Positions 36,059 through 46,250 are shown, numbered from the stretch's first letter. The stretch is 64,000 nucleotides of DNA from Thamnidium elegans (GCA_025201345.1 JAIXMG010000032.1:186001-250000), one strand, 5' to 3'. Notes: generated from the letters alone by a model not told the origin. Translations and numbers: made by a program.

Positions 36059-36736
36059 TTACAACAGACGTCCAAATAACTCTGTGTTATAAAGCATCAC
36101 AGATTCTGTCAATCCTTTCTTCTTTGAGGTAGGTCGATCCCAAGCCATAAGGGATTTCTGTTGTGTATCCAAAATAGGTCTAAACAATGCGTCGTTAGTC
36201 ATATTGAACAATATGTCCTTTTTAAAGAATGTATTGCATCTTTTCCATAACCAAATTGACATTAAATTATTGGTTGTAAATAAAGTTAAATCTTGAAAAA
36301 ATGTTTGCAAATCAAAATAAGGAACCTTGTTAATAGACTTATTGTTTGACTCCAAATAAAGATATTTCTTTTCCCACTTGGCTGGTTTCGTGTAAAATTT
36401 CATGGTTTCTTCCAATACCAAAAAGTTTTCGTATTCATTCATTGCAATCCTTTCATTTCGAACTTCGACATCAACAATAGTCCAAAGTGTATCGGATATA
36501 CCAACCGCAAGTTGTATAGGCTGATATTGCTTTGGTATATGGCAAAGTAGTTTCCAAAGTCTAAGCTTACTATATCGAGAATTTTGAATTATATAATTAT
36601 AAACTGATTTATTTAACAGCAGTAATTCAACTGTTGTAATGTCTTCATTCCAAACTAGAATGTCTTGACTTGACTTGACATCACTTTCAAGGCAAAGGTT
36701 TATTATTTTATATAGTAATTCAAAAGGTATATTCAT
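36059..36736 (-). CDS. F-box-like protein, 225 residues
   Basis: A single exon from ATG 36736 to TAA 36059-36061. The N-terminus MNIPFELLYKIINLCLESD is F-box-like (P-x-E-L-L-x-x-I) and is followed by VELLLLNKSVYNYIIQNSR, where a second F-box helix is expected. The remainder (WKLLCHIPKQY, IWLWKRCNTFFKK) has no domain I recognise. Lineage-specific F-box-like proteins are numerous in fungi of this group. The F-box call is moderate; the ORF itself is well supported. Confidence 0.6.
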   Translation of the reverse strand: MNIPFELLYKIINLCLESDVKSSQDILVWNEDITTVELLLLNKSVYNYIIQNSRYSKLRLWKLLCHIPKQYQPIQLAVGISDTLWTIVDVEVRNERIAMNEYENFLVLEETMKFYTKPAKWEKKYLYLESNNKSINKVPYFDLQTFFQDLTLFTTNNLMSIWLWKRCNTFFKKDILFNMTNDALFRPILDTQQKSLMAWDRPTSKKKGLTESVMLYNTELFGRLL

Positions 36737-38756
36737 TTTTTGTAATAATTATTTTTTTTGCTTTTTCCGCCACCTGATAACCCTGAGTTGGTACCCCCAT
36801 TTATGGAAATAACTGATCGAGTCTCAGAGTACAATTTGGCTTCGTCCTGTTTGTTTTTTTTTATTTACTGTTATGCGTAGCATCTCTTTTTTCTTTTTGT
36901 GTGTGTTTATTTCAGTAATATATAGTAACTATTTTTTTTTTATCGTTTGAAGAAAATGGTCAAAGCCTTGTGATGAAAATCCCTCTCCTTTACGTGTGAT
37001 TACTTTATTCTTGATCATTCAAAATAAACTTGTAAGCCTTTCTTTTTGATACGTAAAGAACGATGCATAACGTTAAAAGACCAGCGTATTTTATTACCAC
37101 GAGGTCCCCTACCCCGCCCCTTTTTTTTTACCAATATCCTTTATGTATATATTACAAATGATGTAAAAAAAATACATGACTTTAAACACCGGAGAGCATG
37201 ACTTTTACTCAAAACAAAGTGCATCCAGTTCATGCGAAGACAATTGCTCATACCAATAATAAAAAAGGTCCTTTTAATTTATTTTGGTAAGTAACTATCT
37301 GAAACTAATGGGGGAATTTAACTAGTAAACATTATTGGAAATCAACCTATCAATAACTCACTTGTTGTTACATGCGTAGCATTTGCTTCTAAATGTTCAC
37401 AACTCTTTTAAGCTAACAGATAATGGTTTCGTGAATTAAAGCTTTTAGTTAAGGGGTTTTTTTTCATAGTTGTCGAATGCTTTCCACATGACTGTAATAC
37501 CGTATAATATCGAAAGGTTTGTTATTTATACATAATAATATCAGAAGAAGGCTTGTCATTGGTATTGAAACTAGAAGAGCTATCACCAATGTTCAAGCAG
37601 TGGCGTATTTTATTTACACTGATGAGTGACAATAAAATGTATCAAATTAAATAGAACCTGCAAATTTTGCGGGTTTATCTTTGACTAAACTGTTATTAAC
37701 GATAATAGTTATCACCTAGTCTTGAACAGACCATTTTCTTTTGGTGTCTGTATAAGTAATAAAGAGCTGCTGCATATGTATTACTTCGGTCCGTAAATTA
37801 AGCATCGTAGTTAGGCACGGCAATTTGCAGCTACAGCATTATCGTTCGAACCAATAGCTCAATCATATTTGATATAGCAGGAGTTTGGTAGCATATTAAC
37901 CTTTCCATTAAGTATTTATGAGTGTAACCTCCCTTTTCCTTGTCGTAGTCGACTTTCAAGCGATATATAGGCCTGATCTTGAATTTGATCATGTATAAAC
38001 TAATCAATTTTTTGCAAAACTATGTACCCCATCATCTCGTACAACCTAAAAACACGTTTTGTTTTTTGTTTTTTTTTTAATTATATCTTTACGAGACCCT
38101 TTTCCTGTTTTTTTTTTTTGCTAGCCATCTTCTTTTGCAAGCAACAAGAAGGTTCCTTTTGGGGGAGGAGAGACTTACTATAAAATCTATAGATAACCGC
38201 CTAACGCCTGATGCAAATATTATAATCTATACAAATACGTTAGTGTGTATAATGTTTAAGGGACCAGTTATATTACTTTTAGAATATACTGAGCCTGTCG
38301 CGTTAATTGTATCATCTACTAGAAAACATTTGTTATCTATTATTACTTTCTATGGTAGTATTTAGTGTTGTATATTAATACATGTATGTATAAATTAAAC
38401 AGCCCCTTTCTTTAAGCGTTCATACTATACTCACGTCAACCGGAAAAAAAAATGATGCAGGCCCGGACTCTTGATACGCTAAACTCTATTTAAAACGAGT
38501 TAATGTTACCATTACAGTTTGATACCTCCGAAGCTTTTTCTGCGGCATTTAGTGTTACCTTTTTTTTTTAAGAGTTTCAAAAAGCTCAACTCTTTGGAAT
38601 CTTTCTTTTACATGACGAACGTTTTTTTTTATTTTTTTTTATTTTTTGGTTTGAGAAAACAGCAGGTCTATAAACAAAACATTGACTTTTTTTTTTTTAC
38701 ATCAGCAGATCCTTTTTTACAAGTAACAAAAAATGCATATATGTAAAGTACAGACC

Positions 38757-38790
<34 letters not shown>

Positions 38791-39024
38791 AGAAACGGTG
38801 TTATCTTGGCTTGTAAAAAATAGCGTAGTGTATCACTTGACAAAAAAAACAAAACATTTCGAATCATGGGGGAAGAAAATTAATAAATATTATAGCTGAA
38901 TTAAAGGGGTCGTAACAAGCCCCCACTTTTTGTAAAGAAGAAACGTATTTGTTATTTACAGAGATTTACAAATTTAAATGGAAATTTGTTAGGAGTTAAA
39001 AAAAAACTCTTTGTTTTTTGTGCT
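36737..39024. other. Gene-poor region with many T and A runs
   Basis: Apart from the tiny ORF at 37198 I see no gene. The frame at 38135-38365 lacks an ATG. A T run of about 23 bases meets an A run at 38759-38790. GTTCGAACC near 37848 resembles a tRNA B box but no cloverleaf can be drawn around it. Confidence 0.4.
37198..37290 (+). CDS. 30-residue ORF, possibly spliced
   Basis: ATG 37198 encodes MTFTQNKVHPVHAKTIAHT then NNKKGPFNLFW and TAA at 37288-37290. The stop overlaps a perfect donor (TTG|GTAAGT at 37286/37287), so the true C-terminus may come from a second exon. A 39 bp intron ending TTAACTAG at 37325 would add about ten residues, but that is shorter than the introns typical here. His/Lys-rich; function unknown. 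Confidence 0.35.
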   Translation: MTFTQNKVHPVHAKTIAHTNNKKGPFNLFW

Positions 39025-39192
39025 TCATCGTTCTACGGCGTTAAAGGTCTCACATATCGTGTTACCAGTGACAGAGTTAAAAACACCTTTGACTTGGTCC
39101 ATTGTACTTTGTGTAGTTCTTGAGGGCTCTTCTACTACTACATCGTAATTGTTCTGAGTTTTTAATTTTGGATTTGAGAGATTCGTTGTCGA
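39025..39192 (-). CDS. Probable terminal exon of an unidentified small gene or relic
   Basis: Minus-strand segment after an ACATAG acceptor (39194-39193): 55 codons ending TGA 39025-39027. It reads STTNLSNPKLKTQNNYDVVV, then TTQSTMDQVKGVFNSVTGN and ETFNAVER. The MDQVKGVFNSVTG part recalls the D-Q-V-K-G core of CsbD-like stress proteins, but only weakly. No upstream exon with an ATG fits; another frame over the same bases starts with GTG, not ATG. It may be a decayed gene. Confidence 0.35.
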   Translation of the reverse strand, partial: STTNLSNPKLKTQNNYDVVVEEPSRTTQSTMDQVKGVFNSVTGNTICETFNAVER

Positions 39193-40026
39193 CTATGTCT
39201 TTAGTGTTGCCGATAAATCGGTCTTTTTTGAGTTCAGTTCCTTGAGATGTGTTCTTAGAAATGATAGTATTGCTGTATAATAATATACATATAATAACTA
39301 GCCACTTATGCACATATTATTTATGTCTGTCGTAAAAGGTAATTATTTTTTTATTTCGTCATAGTTTATCCCGAAAGAGGAAATCCCTTCCGTCAGAGTG
39401 TTAGAAACCTACGATACTATTTGCGCTTTTTTTTAAAAAAAACATGGTGTTTTGCTAGACGTATATATTCTCTCAATACTAAACTTCTTATATCATTGCG
39501 CTAGCAGAGAAAAATAAGAAAAACTTATTGCAGTTTGAGCTGTTATAATCAAGCTAAAACAACCCCCCCCCATTTCAATGCAAAAGCCACGTATATCAAT
39601 TAGATGAAGGAAAGCATATCGAACGACAAGTTGTTCGTAAACTGCTATAAAGAAATGTAAAAGAAACAAAGTCGCTTTTTATTTTATTTTACTTTGTTAC
39701 TAGAAATGTATCATGTATTTCCTGCCTATGCACGGAGCAATGAAATAAATAATATAAGTTATGATTGTTTTATCTGATAGCATTATAAAAAAAAAAGAAA
39801 GGCTCTAAACCTGTAAATATATTATATGATCGTACTAAAATTGCTTAAACTAATAGTGTTTGACTTTAAGAGCTATACAAATAAATATAAAAGTGTAAAA
39901 AATATTTTATTCTATCTATCTATCTCTACAAGATCCTCTTCTGATGCACTATAATTCTCTGTCAATCTACTGGCTTTATAAATGCATTGTAATGCGTAAC
40001 AAGTATCGCGTATTACTTCTTGTGTA
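39193..40026. other. Intergenic region
   Basis: No gene seen. It contains a C8 run near 39565 and a short (CTAT)n run near 39913-39926. Confidence 0.4.
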
Positions 40027-40200
40027 CTACCTTGCACGGCTTGTGTCTTCATCGGCTGTCTTCTTCTTTTGTTTTGTTCCCTCCGTTTCAGCTATATCAT
40101 CTGCTTGCAATTGTATGGGTTCCACGACGAGAGTCGGCGTAATATATTGCAAAAAATCGATCATGTCGATGCAACGGGTGTTTCCAGATCGATTTGCCAT
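40027..40200 (-). CDS. 57-residue ORF beside degenerate inverted-repeat elements
   Basis: ATG 40200 to TAG 40027-40029 encodes a polar peptide: MANRSGNTRCIDMIDFLQYI, PTLVVEPIQLQADDIAETE, then TKQKKKTADEDTSR. It looks coding by composition and ends 25 bp from a relic of the CAGTAGCGG element family. It might be the C-terminal scrap of the transposase that mobilised those elements, since acidic tails are common in pogo-like transposases. This is a guess from position and composition only. Confidence 0.35.
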   Translation of the reverse strand: MANRSGNTRCIDMIDFLQYITPTLVVEPIQLQADDIAETEGTKQKKKTADEDTSRAR

Positions 40201-40224
40201 ATCCGTTATTGTTAAATTATATAT

Positions 40225-40474
40225 ATGTAGGGGTGTTATTTACGGGTGGTGTAAAATCCCTGAAGAAATCTACTCGTAAAATGAACATACTCTTATATCG
40301 TAGCTGTCATTGTGAATATATAGGATTACATTCATCTGCCGTGAAGATAGGAGTCTAATTATAGTGGTTTAAATTTCACCCTTAAGTCGAATAATGGTGT
40401 TAAAGTGAGGGACAGAAAAGCTCTGGAGAAGTCCACCCTTAAATCAAGCACACCTTAATAGAGCGGCTATGTAT
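40225..40474. mobile_element. Two degenerate relics of the CAGTAGCGG inverted-repeat family
   Basis: The part 40225-40310 begins TAGGGGTGTTATTTACGGGTG and ends ATATCGTAGCTGTCATTG, a decayed pair of element ends. The part 40355-40474 contains CACCCTTAAGTCG, GGTGTTAAAGTGAGGGACAG and TCCACCCTTAAATC and closes TTAATAGAGCGGCTATGTA. Both align with the intact copies but with many changes and deletions. Confidence 0.6.
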
Positions 40475-41017
40475 TGTATTTGATTAGGCTTTAGGAGCAA
40501 AATATTATTTAATGCCTATACATCTTGAATCAACACCAAAATTTATAAACCGTACCATCTTCTATAGTTGCAAAACCTAATAGCGTATGGCTATGTACAA
40601 GAAAAAATTTAGACTTTCTCTTGAAACAACAAAAAAGAAACAAAGAAGTAATAATTAAGCTTCGCAATTAAAAAAACAAAGAGTGAGAGAGTGTGGGGGT
40701 TTTCTAAGGAGCTAAGCCTATCCCCCCCCCCGCTTTGGTTAAATTTTTTTAAAAAGACGGGCGCCGTACGGTTCTTTTTTCGACTAATTCAAAAATAGAA
40801 GAGCCAAACTGTTTATAGGATTTATGAGAGCGCATATTGGTAATAAAAAAAAAGCCACTATTCTCGGTACTTTTTTTTGACAAGAACTTATACACAACAA
40901 AAATACAGGAACAGGATCCTCATTTTTCAAATTGCGCCACAAGTTCCGAATCGCGTCTGTTTCGCGAAGAAAAAAAAACAAGTGCCGCCCTATTCTCCAC
41001 CTTAGCCCAACTTCAAA
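40475..41017. other. Upstream region of the UNG gene
   Basis: No additional gene seen. It includes a C10 run near 40724 and AT-rich sequence; the last 100 bases are the likely 5' leader of UNG. Confidence 0.4.
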
Positions 41018-42248
41018 ATGAGCAAAAGATCCAGACAGAATGAAACAAAAGACGTTTCTAACAAGAAGCAAATGAGTCTTCTGTCTATGTTTAAGCCTGC
41101 CGCAGCGCCTGCAGCGCCCGTTACAACCACACAACCTTTAATTCAAACGGATGCTGCTGACAAGTCTGTCAGCGCCACTTCAACGACCATTACTAAGAAT
41201 CCCCGTGATCTGTTCAAGGATGTCGACGAAGAAACACTTGAATTATTAGACCTGGAAATAAGAACTATGAATTATGAATGGTTGAAAGTACTTGCGCCCG
41301 AACTTCTTAAACCTTACTTTTTAAAGGTAAAACATATAAATATATATTTACTGTAAAAAAAAAAAAGCTAAAAAAAAGTTTCTTCAGTTGAAAAAATATT
41401 TGGCAGCAGAATTGAAGGCTAAAAAAACTATCTTTCCACCTTGTAAGGGCTAATAACCAATTTTTTCTTTTTAAAAGAAGTAAATACTCATACTTTTAAT
41501 TTGTCCAGTGGATCAAATTTACAGCTGGTCAAACTTTACACCTCCTTCTAAAGTCAAAGTTGTCATTCTTGGTCAAGGTATATTGTGCCTGAAATAAAGC
41601 CAGTTATATTGTGACTAATTTTTAATATGTAGATCCTTATCACAATTACAACCAGGCTCACGGCCTTTGTTTTTCAGTTGTTAAAGGTGTCAAAGTTCCA
41701 CCTTCTTTAGTAAATATGTATAAAGCTCTTAAAAATGATTATCCCGAGTTTGAGGCACCCAAGCACGGTTACTTGGAAAACTGGGCTAAACAGGGTGTAT
41801 TGATGTTGAATACCAGTTTAAGTGTAGAAGCTCATAAAGCAGGAAGTCATGCAAACCAAGGATGGGAGCAATTTACAGGTGAAGCATATTATTACTAGTT
41901 TTTATTATTGTTATTATTTTTTATTGATATGTTTTACTATAGATGCTATTATCAAGTATTTAAATGAAAAGAAATGCGATATAGTATTCATGCTTTGGGG
42001 CGCACATGCTCAAAAGAAGGGTTCATCAATTAAAAATTCCGTAAGTAGTTTTATTATTTAATATTTATAAACATATATATATAAAGTCTCATACTTTTTT
42101 AAAATGATAGAAACATCTTGTTTTAAAGAGTGTACATCCTTCACCCCTTTCAGCGCATCGAGGATTCTTGGACTGCGGTCATTTCAAAAAAGCAAACGAA
42201 TATTTGGAAGCTAAAGGAAACACAGTTATCGATTGGAATACTTTATAA
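41018..42248 (+). CDS. UNG1: Uracil-DNA glycosylase (family 1, nuclear form)
   Basis: About six exons from ATG 41018 to TAA 42246-42248, roughly 300 residues. The enzyme removes uracil from DNA to start base-excision repair. The catalytic water-activating loop [13 protein letters not shown] is split by an intron after GQ. Also visible are the uracil-binding GLCFSV, the [21 protein letters not shown] block and the DNA-intercalation loop [16 protein letters not shown]-binding box (QMSLLSMF) and basic residues (MSKRSRQ) at the N-terminus match the nuclear replication-associated isoform. Its stop lies only 40 bp from the stop of the convergent RING gene, so the transcripts must overlap. Confidence 0.95.
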
Positions 42249-42288
42249 ACATTTAAGTAGAAGAAATAAAATTCCATTATTATTTTTT

Positions 42289-43803
42289 TTATACGTCAAA
42301 TAAAACATCTTTGCCTCCAAAATCTTGTTTACACAATGGGCACCGACGGTTTAATATTAACCATTCTTTGATACAAGCTCTATGAAAATGGTGCTTGCAC
42401 CTAATGAAAAAAAAAGTATACTAATTTAGTATTTTTTTTTCTTGTTGTGGTTACAAGTATATATTACCATAAACGAGAAAGCATATCACCGTCCTCATAT
42501 GTAGATAGGCAAATGACACACACCTGATCTTGAGTATCAGGAATTTCTAATATGTCGTATTCTGGTTCTGTTTCACAAGGAGGATCTATCAAGCCCAAGT
42601 AAAGCCATAATTTATCGAACGCGCCAGGTTTTGGGGGATTTGGTTTACTTAGGTCAATAGTAATATGGTCTACACTAGATGCTGGAGGAGATGATATATT
42701 ATTGACGGTATCATTTTTAGTATTTGATGTATTTGGTGCATGTGTTGTATCTATTGTATTTTTGAATTGATATACTGGTATCATGGCTATTTCTTCGGTC
42801 GAAGCACCGCCCATATAAAGGCCGTCGTCTACATGAAGTAGCCTCATACCAACTAATAATTTATTAGCAGCTAGATATTTATGTGTATATATATTAACGC
42901 ATACCTAATACACACGGTAAACAGAATATAACAGATGTACACAAAAAGACGGGTACAGATAATATTAAATATCCATAAACAATTAATACAAGCGAGAAAT
43001 AATATAGAGGAACAGCAGTATCGGAACAAGTAGAAGAAGAAAATATCATGTAATTACCAATGATAAACCATAAAACAGCAAAAAAGTCAAGAGCGGATTT
43101 CGCTCTATAAAAACTACTAGTTAGTAAAAACAAAAAAGATAGTAAACCAAGATAAATAAGGTTACCTATCAACCCAGGCTCTCACAGCATTCTCATCAAA
43201 TTGTTGTGGAGTGTTTAAAGTAGGAGCTGGTTCTTGTATAGGAGTTATAAAGGCAGGATAGTTCTGACGATGATTTGTAGGCATTACAGGAGGAGGAAAA
43301 GATAAGGGACGATTACGTTCACTCATAGCATAAGCTTCACTTAATTCAAGTCTTGTACTTGAACGAGGAGAAGAAACATTACTGGTCGGCCTGCGATGTG
43401 GAGTTAAATGTGTATAAATACTTATGGGTGCAGTTAAAACGAGACGTACTATATAGACTGTAACAAATACTCGAAGTGATTTATCACAATACATCTCCCA
43501 AGATATAAATAATATAACAATGCTGGTTATAATTTGTATCGCAACGAATGTCATTGAAAATCCAAGTATTAATTTTGACGACCTTGAACTTCTACGCCAA
43601 TTTAGCACAAAGTGTGCAAACCAATGGGATCTTACCCTTCTGGAGGTGGGTGCTGTACTTCTTGTAAAATTAACGGCATTTGAAGCGGAATTGGATAAAA
43701 TTTGTGGTAACGCTGGTCGTGTGGAGGAAGAGGAAGAGGATGCAGAAGAAAAAGACAAGTTGGAGGGTTGATGTCGATGACTTAATCTCGTTGTTGAAGG
43801 CAT
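42289..43803 (-). CDS. Multi-pass membrane RING-H2 E3 ubiquitin ligase
   Basis: Four exons, from ATG 43803 to TAA 42289-42291. A Ser-rich cytosolic N-terminus with an Arg-rich patch precedes about four hydrophobic helices ([79 protein letters not shown]). The C-terminus is a RING-H2 finger: [12 protein letters not shown], then [15 protein letters not shown] and CPLCKQDF, giving C..C, C.H..H..C, C..C. An intron splits the finger at the WC. Such proteins ubiquitinate membrane or secretory cargo; the closest layout known to me is the plant/fungal four-helix RING group. Substrate unknown. Confidence 0.85.
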
Positions 43804-43901
43804 TACTATATGTGTCTAAATATATATATATATATTGGTTTCAATGGAAACAGCAACAAAAAAACTTACAACTACATTTACAGATAATATATATACATGT
43901 A

Positions 43902-43902
<1 letters not shown>

Positions 43903-43939
<37 letters not shown>
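43903..43939. repeat. Poly-A run of about 36 bases
   Basis: Uninterrupted A run between the RING gene start and the stefin-like gene stop, in the upstream region of the RING gene on its strand. Confidence 0.8.
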
Positions 43940-43940
<1 letters not shown>

Positions 43941-44011
43941 GAAAGAAAAAGGGAAAAAAAAGTATATGTATATTTGTTGGTTTTTATTGGTTTATTTTTT
44001 TTATACGTCAT

Positions 44012-44627
44012 TTAATCAATGAAATACTTGAGAGGTTCTTCACGAGACCAAATAGCAGTTCCTTCAGTGAGAACAGAATATAACTTAGCTTCACCTTCGG
44101 GGGACTCAAATGCTCTATTTGGCTACGTTAGTATAACTAACACAAAATATCTCAAATAATAATAATAATACCTGACATGAATGTACTTTTCATCACCCAA
44201 ATTAATTTTACCAAAATAGTTGGTTCCGTAGGCAAGCTCTTCCGTGGCATACTCAACAAGTTTATAACAGTCAATACGCTCCAAGTCATCCATTTCATGA
44301 AGACCGTGAACATTATCTAAATGGTTAAGCTTATATATTCATACGTTAGTGTTATTCCTTTTAGTATTATTGAATATACATGTATTTTACCTCATGGAGC
44401 TAATAGTAAAAAATAATGAGTTATGTAAATATGTAAATATGTATAAACGGCATATTAAATATTTACCTTGGCAACGACTGCATCTTTAATATCGTGGAAA
44501 ACCTAATAAACAAAGCGAATTTAATAAATATACTTTTTTTTTATTTTTTAACTACGGCACTTACTTGCTTGGATTTACTATCAACAGGGAGAACAGGTCC
44601 CATAGAATTATTGTTAACGTCAGACAT
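44012..44627 (-). CDS. Stefin/cystatin-like cysteine-protease inhibitor
   Basis: Exons 44627-44565, about 44502-44467, a probable 9-nt micro-exon (44399-44391), about 44329-44173, and a last exon to TAA 44012-44014; about 122 residues. The core EELAYGTNYFGKINLGDEKY followed by IHVRAFESPEGEAKLY parallels the stefin core QVVAGTNYFIKV..GDE..VHLRVFQSLP, and the end EEPLKYF recalls stefin's DELTYF. Stefins are cytosolic inhibitors of papain-like proteases; no signal peptide is present here either. The QxVxG motif is altered to ELAYG, so inhibitory activity is uncertain. The 5' exons carry MSDVNNNSMGPVLPVDSKSK and VFHDIKDAVVAK, with Gly-Pro present near the N-terminus. Confidence 0.7.
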
Positions 44628-45044
44628 ATTTCAAGAAGGAAGAGTTTTTTTTTTTAAAAAAAAAGGTATAAAGAAAAAGAAAAAAAATAAACGAATTTCT
44701 CGAGATCGGTTTTTAAGTGGCAAAAGAATCTGTGTTACTGTTAGACATTCGGACGAGCTTACGTTTTTAAACTATAGTGTCGAATCTGTGCTACCATACG
44801 AAATCACTTGTATTCCCTTTTAGAAAAAAAGTAACACACTATATGAAGTAATTATTGCATATAACAAGAAACATTGGTTAAACCTTGTACGCGATATTAT
44901 CACAACCACCAGCTTGCATATTCTATGCATATCTGTGGCTATGTAGTGTTTTTGTTTTATTAGTCGAGTCTAAGCCTTCGTTCGGATTATGTGTCACTCT
45001 CATGTAAGAGGTAGCAGAGCAAAGAGCAAACAATCTGAGTTTTA
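44628..45044. other. Intergenic region
   Basis: No gene seen. A T10/A10 tract at 44645-44665 lies just upstream of the stefin-like start and may be part of its promoter. Confidence 0.4.
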
Positions 45045-45212
45045 TCAACTTAATAATAACCTTAATATATATTTCTTTTTATCGGTGTGGCCTTCGGGTG
45101 CTAGATCCTCACAAGCAATTTCTGACTCTTCAGATTCGTCATCTTCGACATATATTCTGTCGATCTGAAACGTCGGCCCCGGTTCAACCTCTAATAAAAC
45201 ATCATATGGCAT
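45045..45212 (-). CDS. 55-residue acidic ORF, possibly a retroelement scrap
   Basis: ATG 45212 to TGA 45045-45047 encodes MPYDVLLEVEPGPTFQIDRI, then YVEDDESEESEIACEDLAPE and a basic tail. It abuts, in opposite orientation, the retrotransposon fragment starting at 45215. It may be the 3' tail of another retroelement protein into which that copy inserted. No domain is identifiable. Confidence 0.3.
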   Translation of the reverse strand: MPYDVLLEVEPGPTFQIDRIYVEDDESEESEIACEDLAPEGHTDKKKYILRLLLS

Positions 45213-45214
45213 TA

Positions 45215-46070
45215 AGCACTACGGCAACTGACAACCACTTTAGGTCCTTTTTTTATACCAGAATTATGTAACCACCCACTAGTTCATCCAACCGCAATAA
45301 TTAACGCAATGTCCAAAGCTTTTGATCATTTTCATTATACACCAAATATAGCTAATATATCCCTGGCGGAGGCATTACGGCTACCATTACAATATCTGCT
45401 TCAAACAATACCCGAAAAACATTGGCTAATGAGCCTGGCAACAGTAAATAGGACTGATACATCTTTGATAGATGATTTTCGCCAATTCCCCGATTGGAAA
45501 TTTTTTGTTTCTAAACAATATCGTATGTCAAATGATTGCGAACTACAGAACGCGCTCTTGTTATTCCCGGTCTCGTTACTACATATCTTCTGGTCCACTT
45601 CTATGTTACTTCCCTCAAGAGCCACTTGGTATCGCATACTGTCTCGTAAGATGCCCACAGCTTTCTATCTTCACACTATCCAAACAATTGATTCGTCCCA
45701 ATGTAGACTCTGTCATCAGTCCGTCGATCACCTTAATCATTTTGTATTAATGTGTCCGAAGAAACTCGATATGTGGCAGCTCATCCTCCAAGACTCTGAT
45801 ATAACCTCAAATATCTCCAATAAAGACATTCTAGAAACCATCTTATCTTTAAAGGTCCCTTCCTCCATTCGTAAAAGTCAAATATCCAACTACTATACCA
45901 TCATCGCTACCACCTAATGGGTTATTTGGATACATTACTGGCAGTTCATTTCAAAAAAAAATCCAAGCGCAAATAGCATTACTATTACATTGATAGCCAT
46001 ATACACAGTCCATCCACAATTCGATCCCTTTCCCCTTTATTTTTTTTTCTCCCTTATTTTAAACCTTCGT
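45215..46070 (+). mobile_element. 5'-truncated non-LTR retrotransposon, 3' end of the RT ORF
   Basis: An open frame from about 45217 encodes GPFFIPELCNHPLVHPTAI and, from ATG 45309, the C-terminal region of a reverse transcriptase. The zinc-binding RT motif is clear: WYRILSRKMPTAFYLH, then CRLCHQSVDHLNHFVLMC and KKLDMW. The frame meets TAA at 45915-45917 and then stays open for about 45 codons (WVIWIHYWQFISKKN), so the stop is probably a disabling mutation. The catalytic RT core is absent, as expected for LINE 5' truncation. No poly-A tail with target-site duplication could be assigned. Confidence 0.75.
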
Positions 46071-46218
46071 TAACCAGCCCCATCTCTCCGAGGATGTGTG
46101 ACATAAAAGTTAATAAAAAGTTTATTTTACAAAAAAAAATATGTATATATTCTTTTATCGGGAACACAAGTACTCAACTCTTACATCTCATTCACAAGTG
46201 ACATGCAATTGAAACATA

Positions 46219-46250
46219 CAGTGCTTCCCACTCTCAAATCGAACTTAGTG
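46219..46250. repeat. Left terminal inverted repeat of the orphan-ORF element
   Basis: Starts CAGTGCTTCC, ten bases identical to the inverted right end, then about 16 more positions with few differences. Confidence 0.6.

Noticed and set aside
37800..37900. Possible tRNA because of GTTCGAACC
   Set aside because: No A box at a proper distance and no acceptor-stem pairing on either strand. The same applies to GGTTCGAAC near 12777.
38135..38365. 76-codon plus-strand frame
   Set aside because: Begins with TTG, no ATG, no domain and no splice partner.
39077..39313. 78-codon minus-strand frame with a hydrophobic leader that looked like a signal peptide
   Set aside because: It starts with GTG and has a stop just upstream, with no ATG; a eukaryotic gene would not start there.
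40784..41134. 116-codon minus-strand frame over the UNG start
   Set aside because: Antisense to the well-supported UNG first exon and leader; no features.
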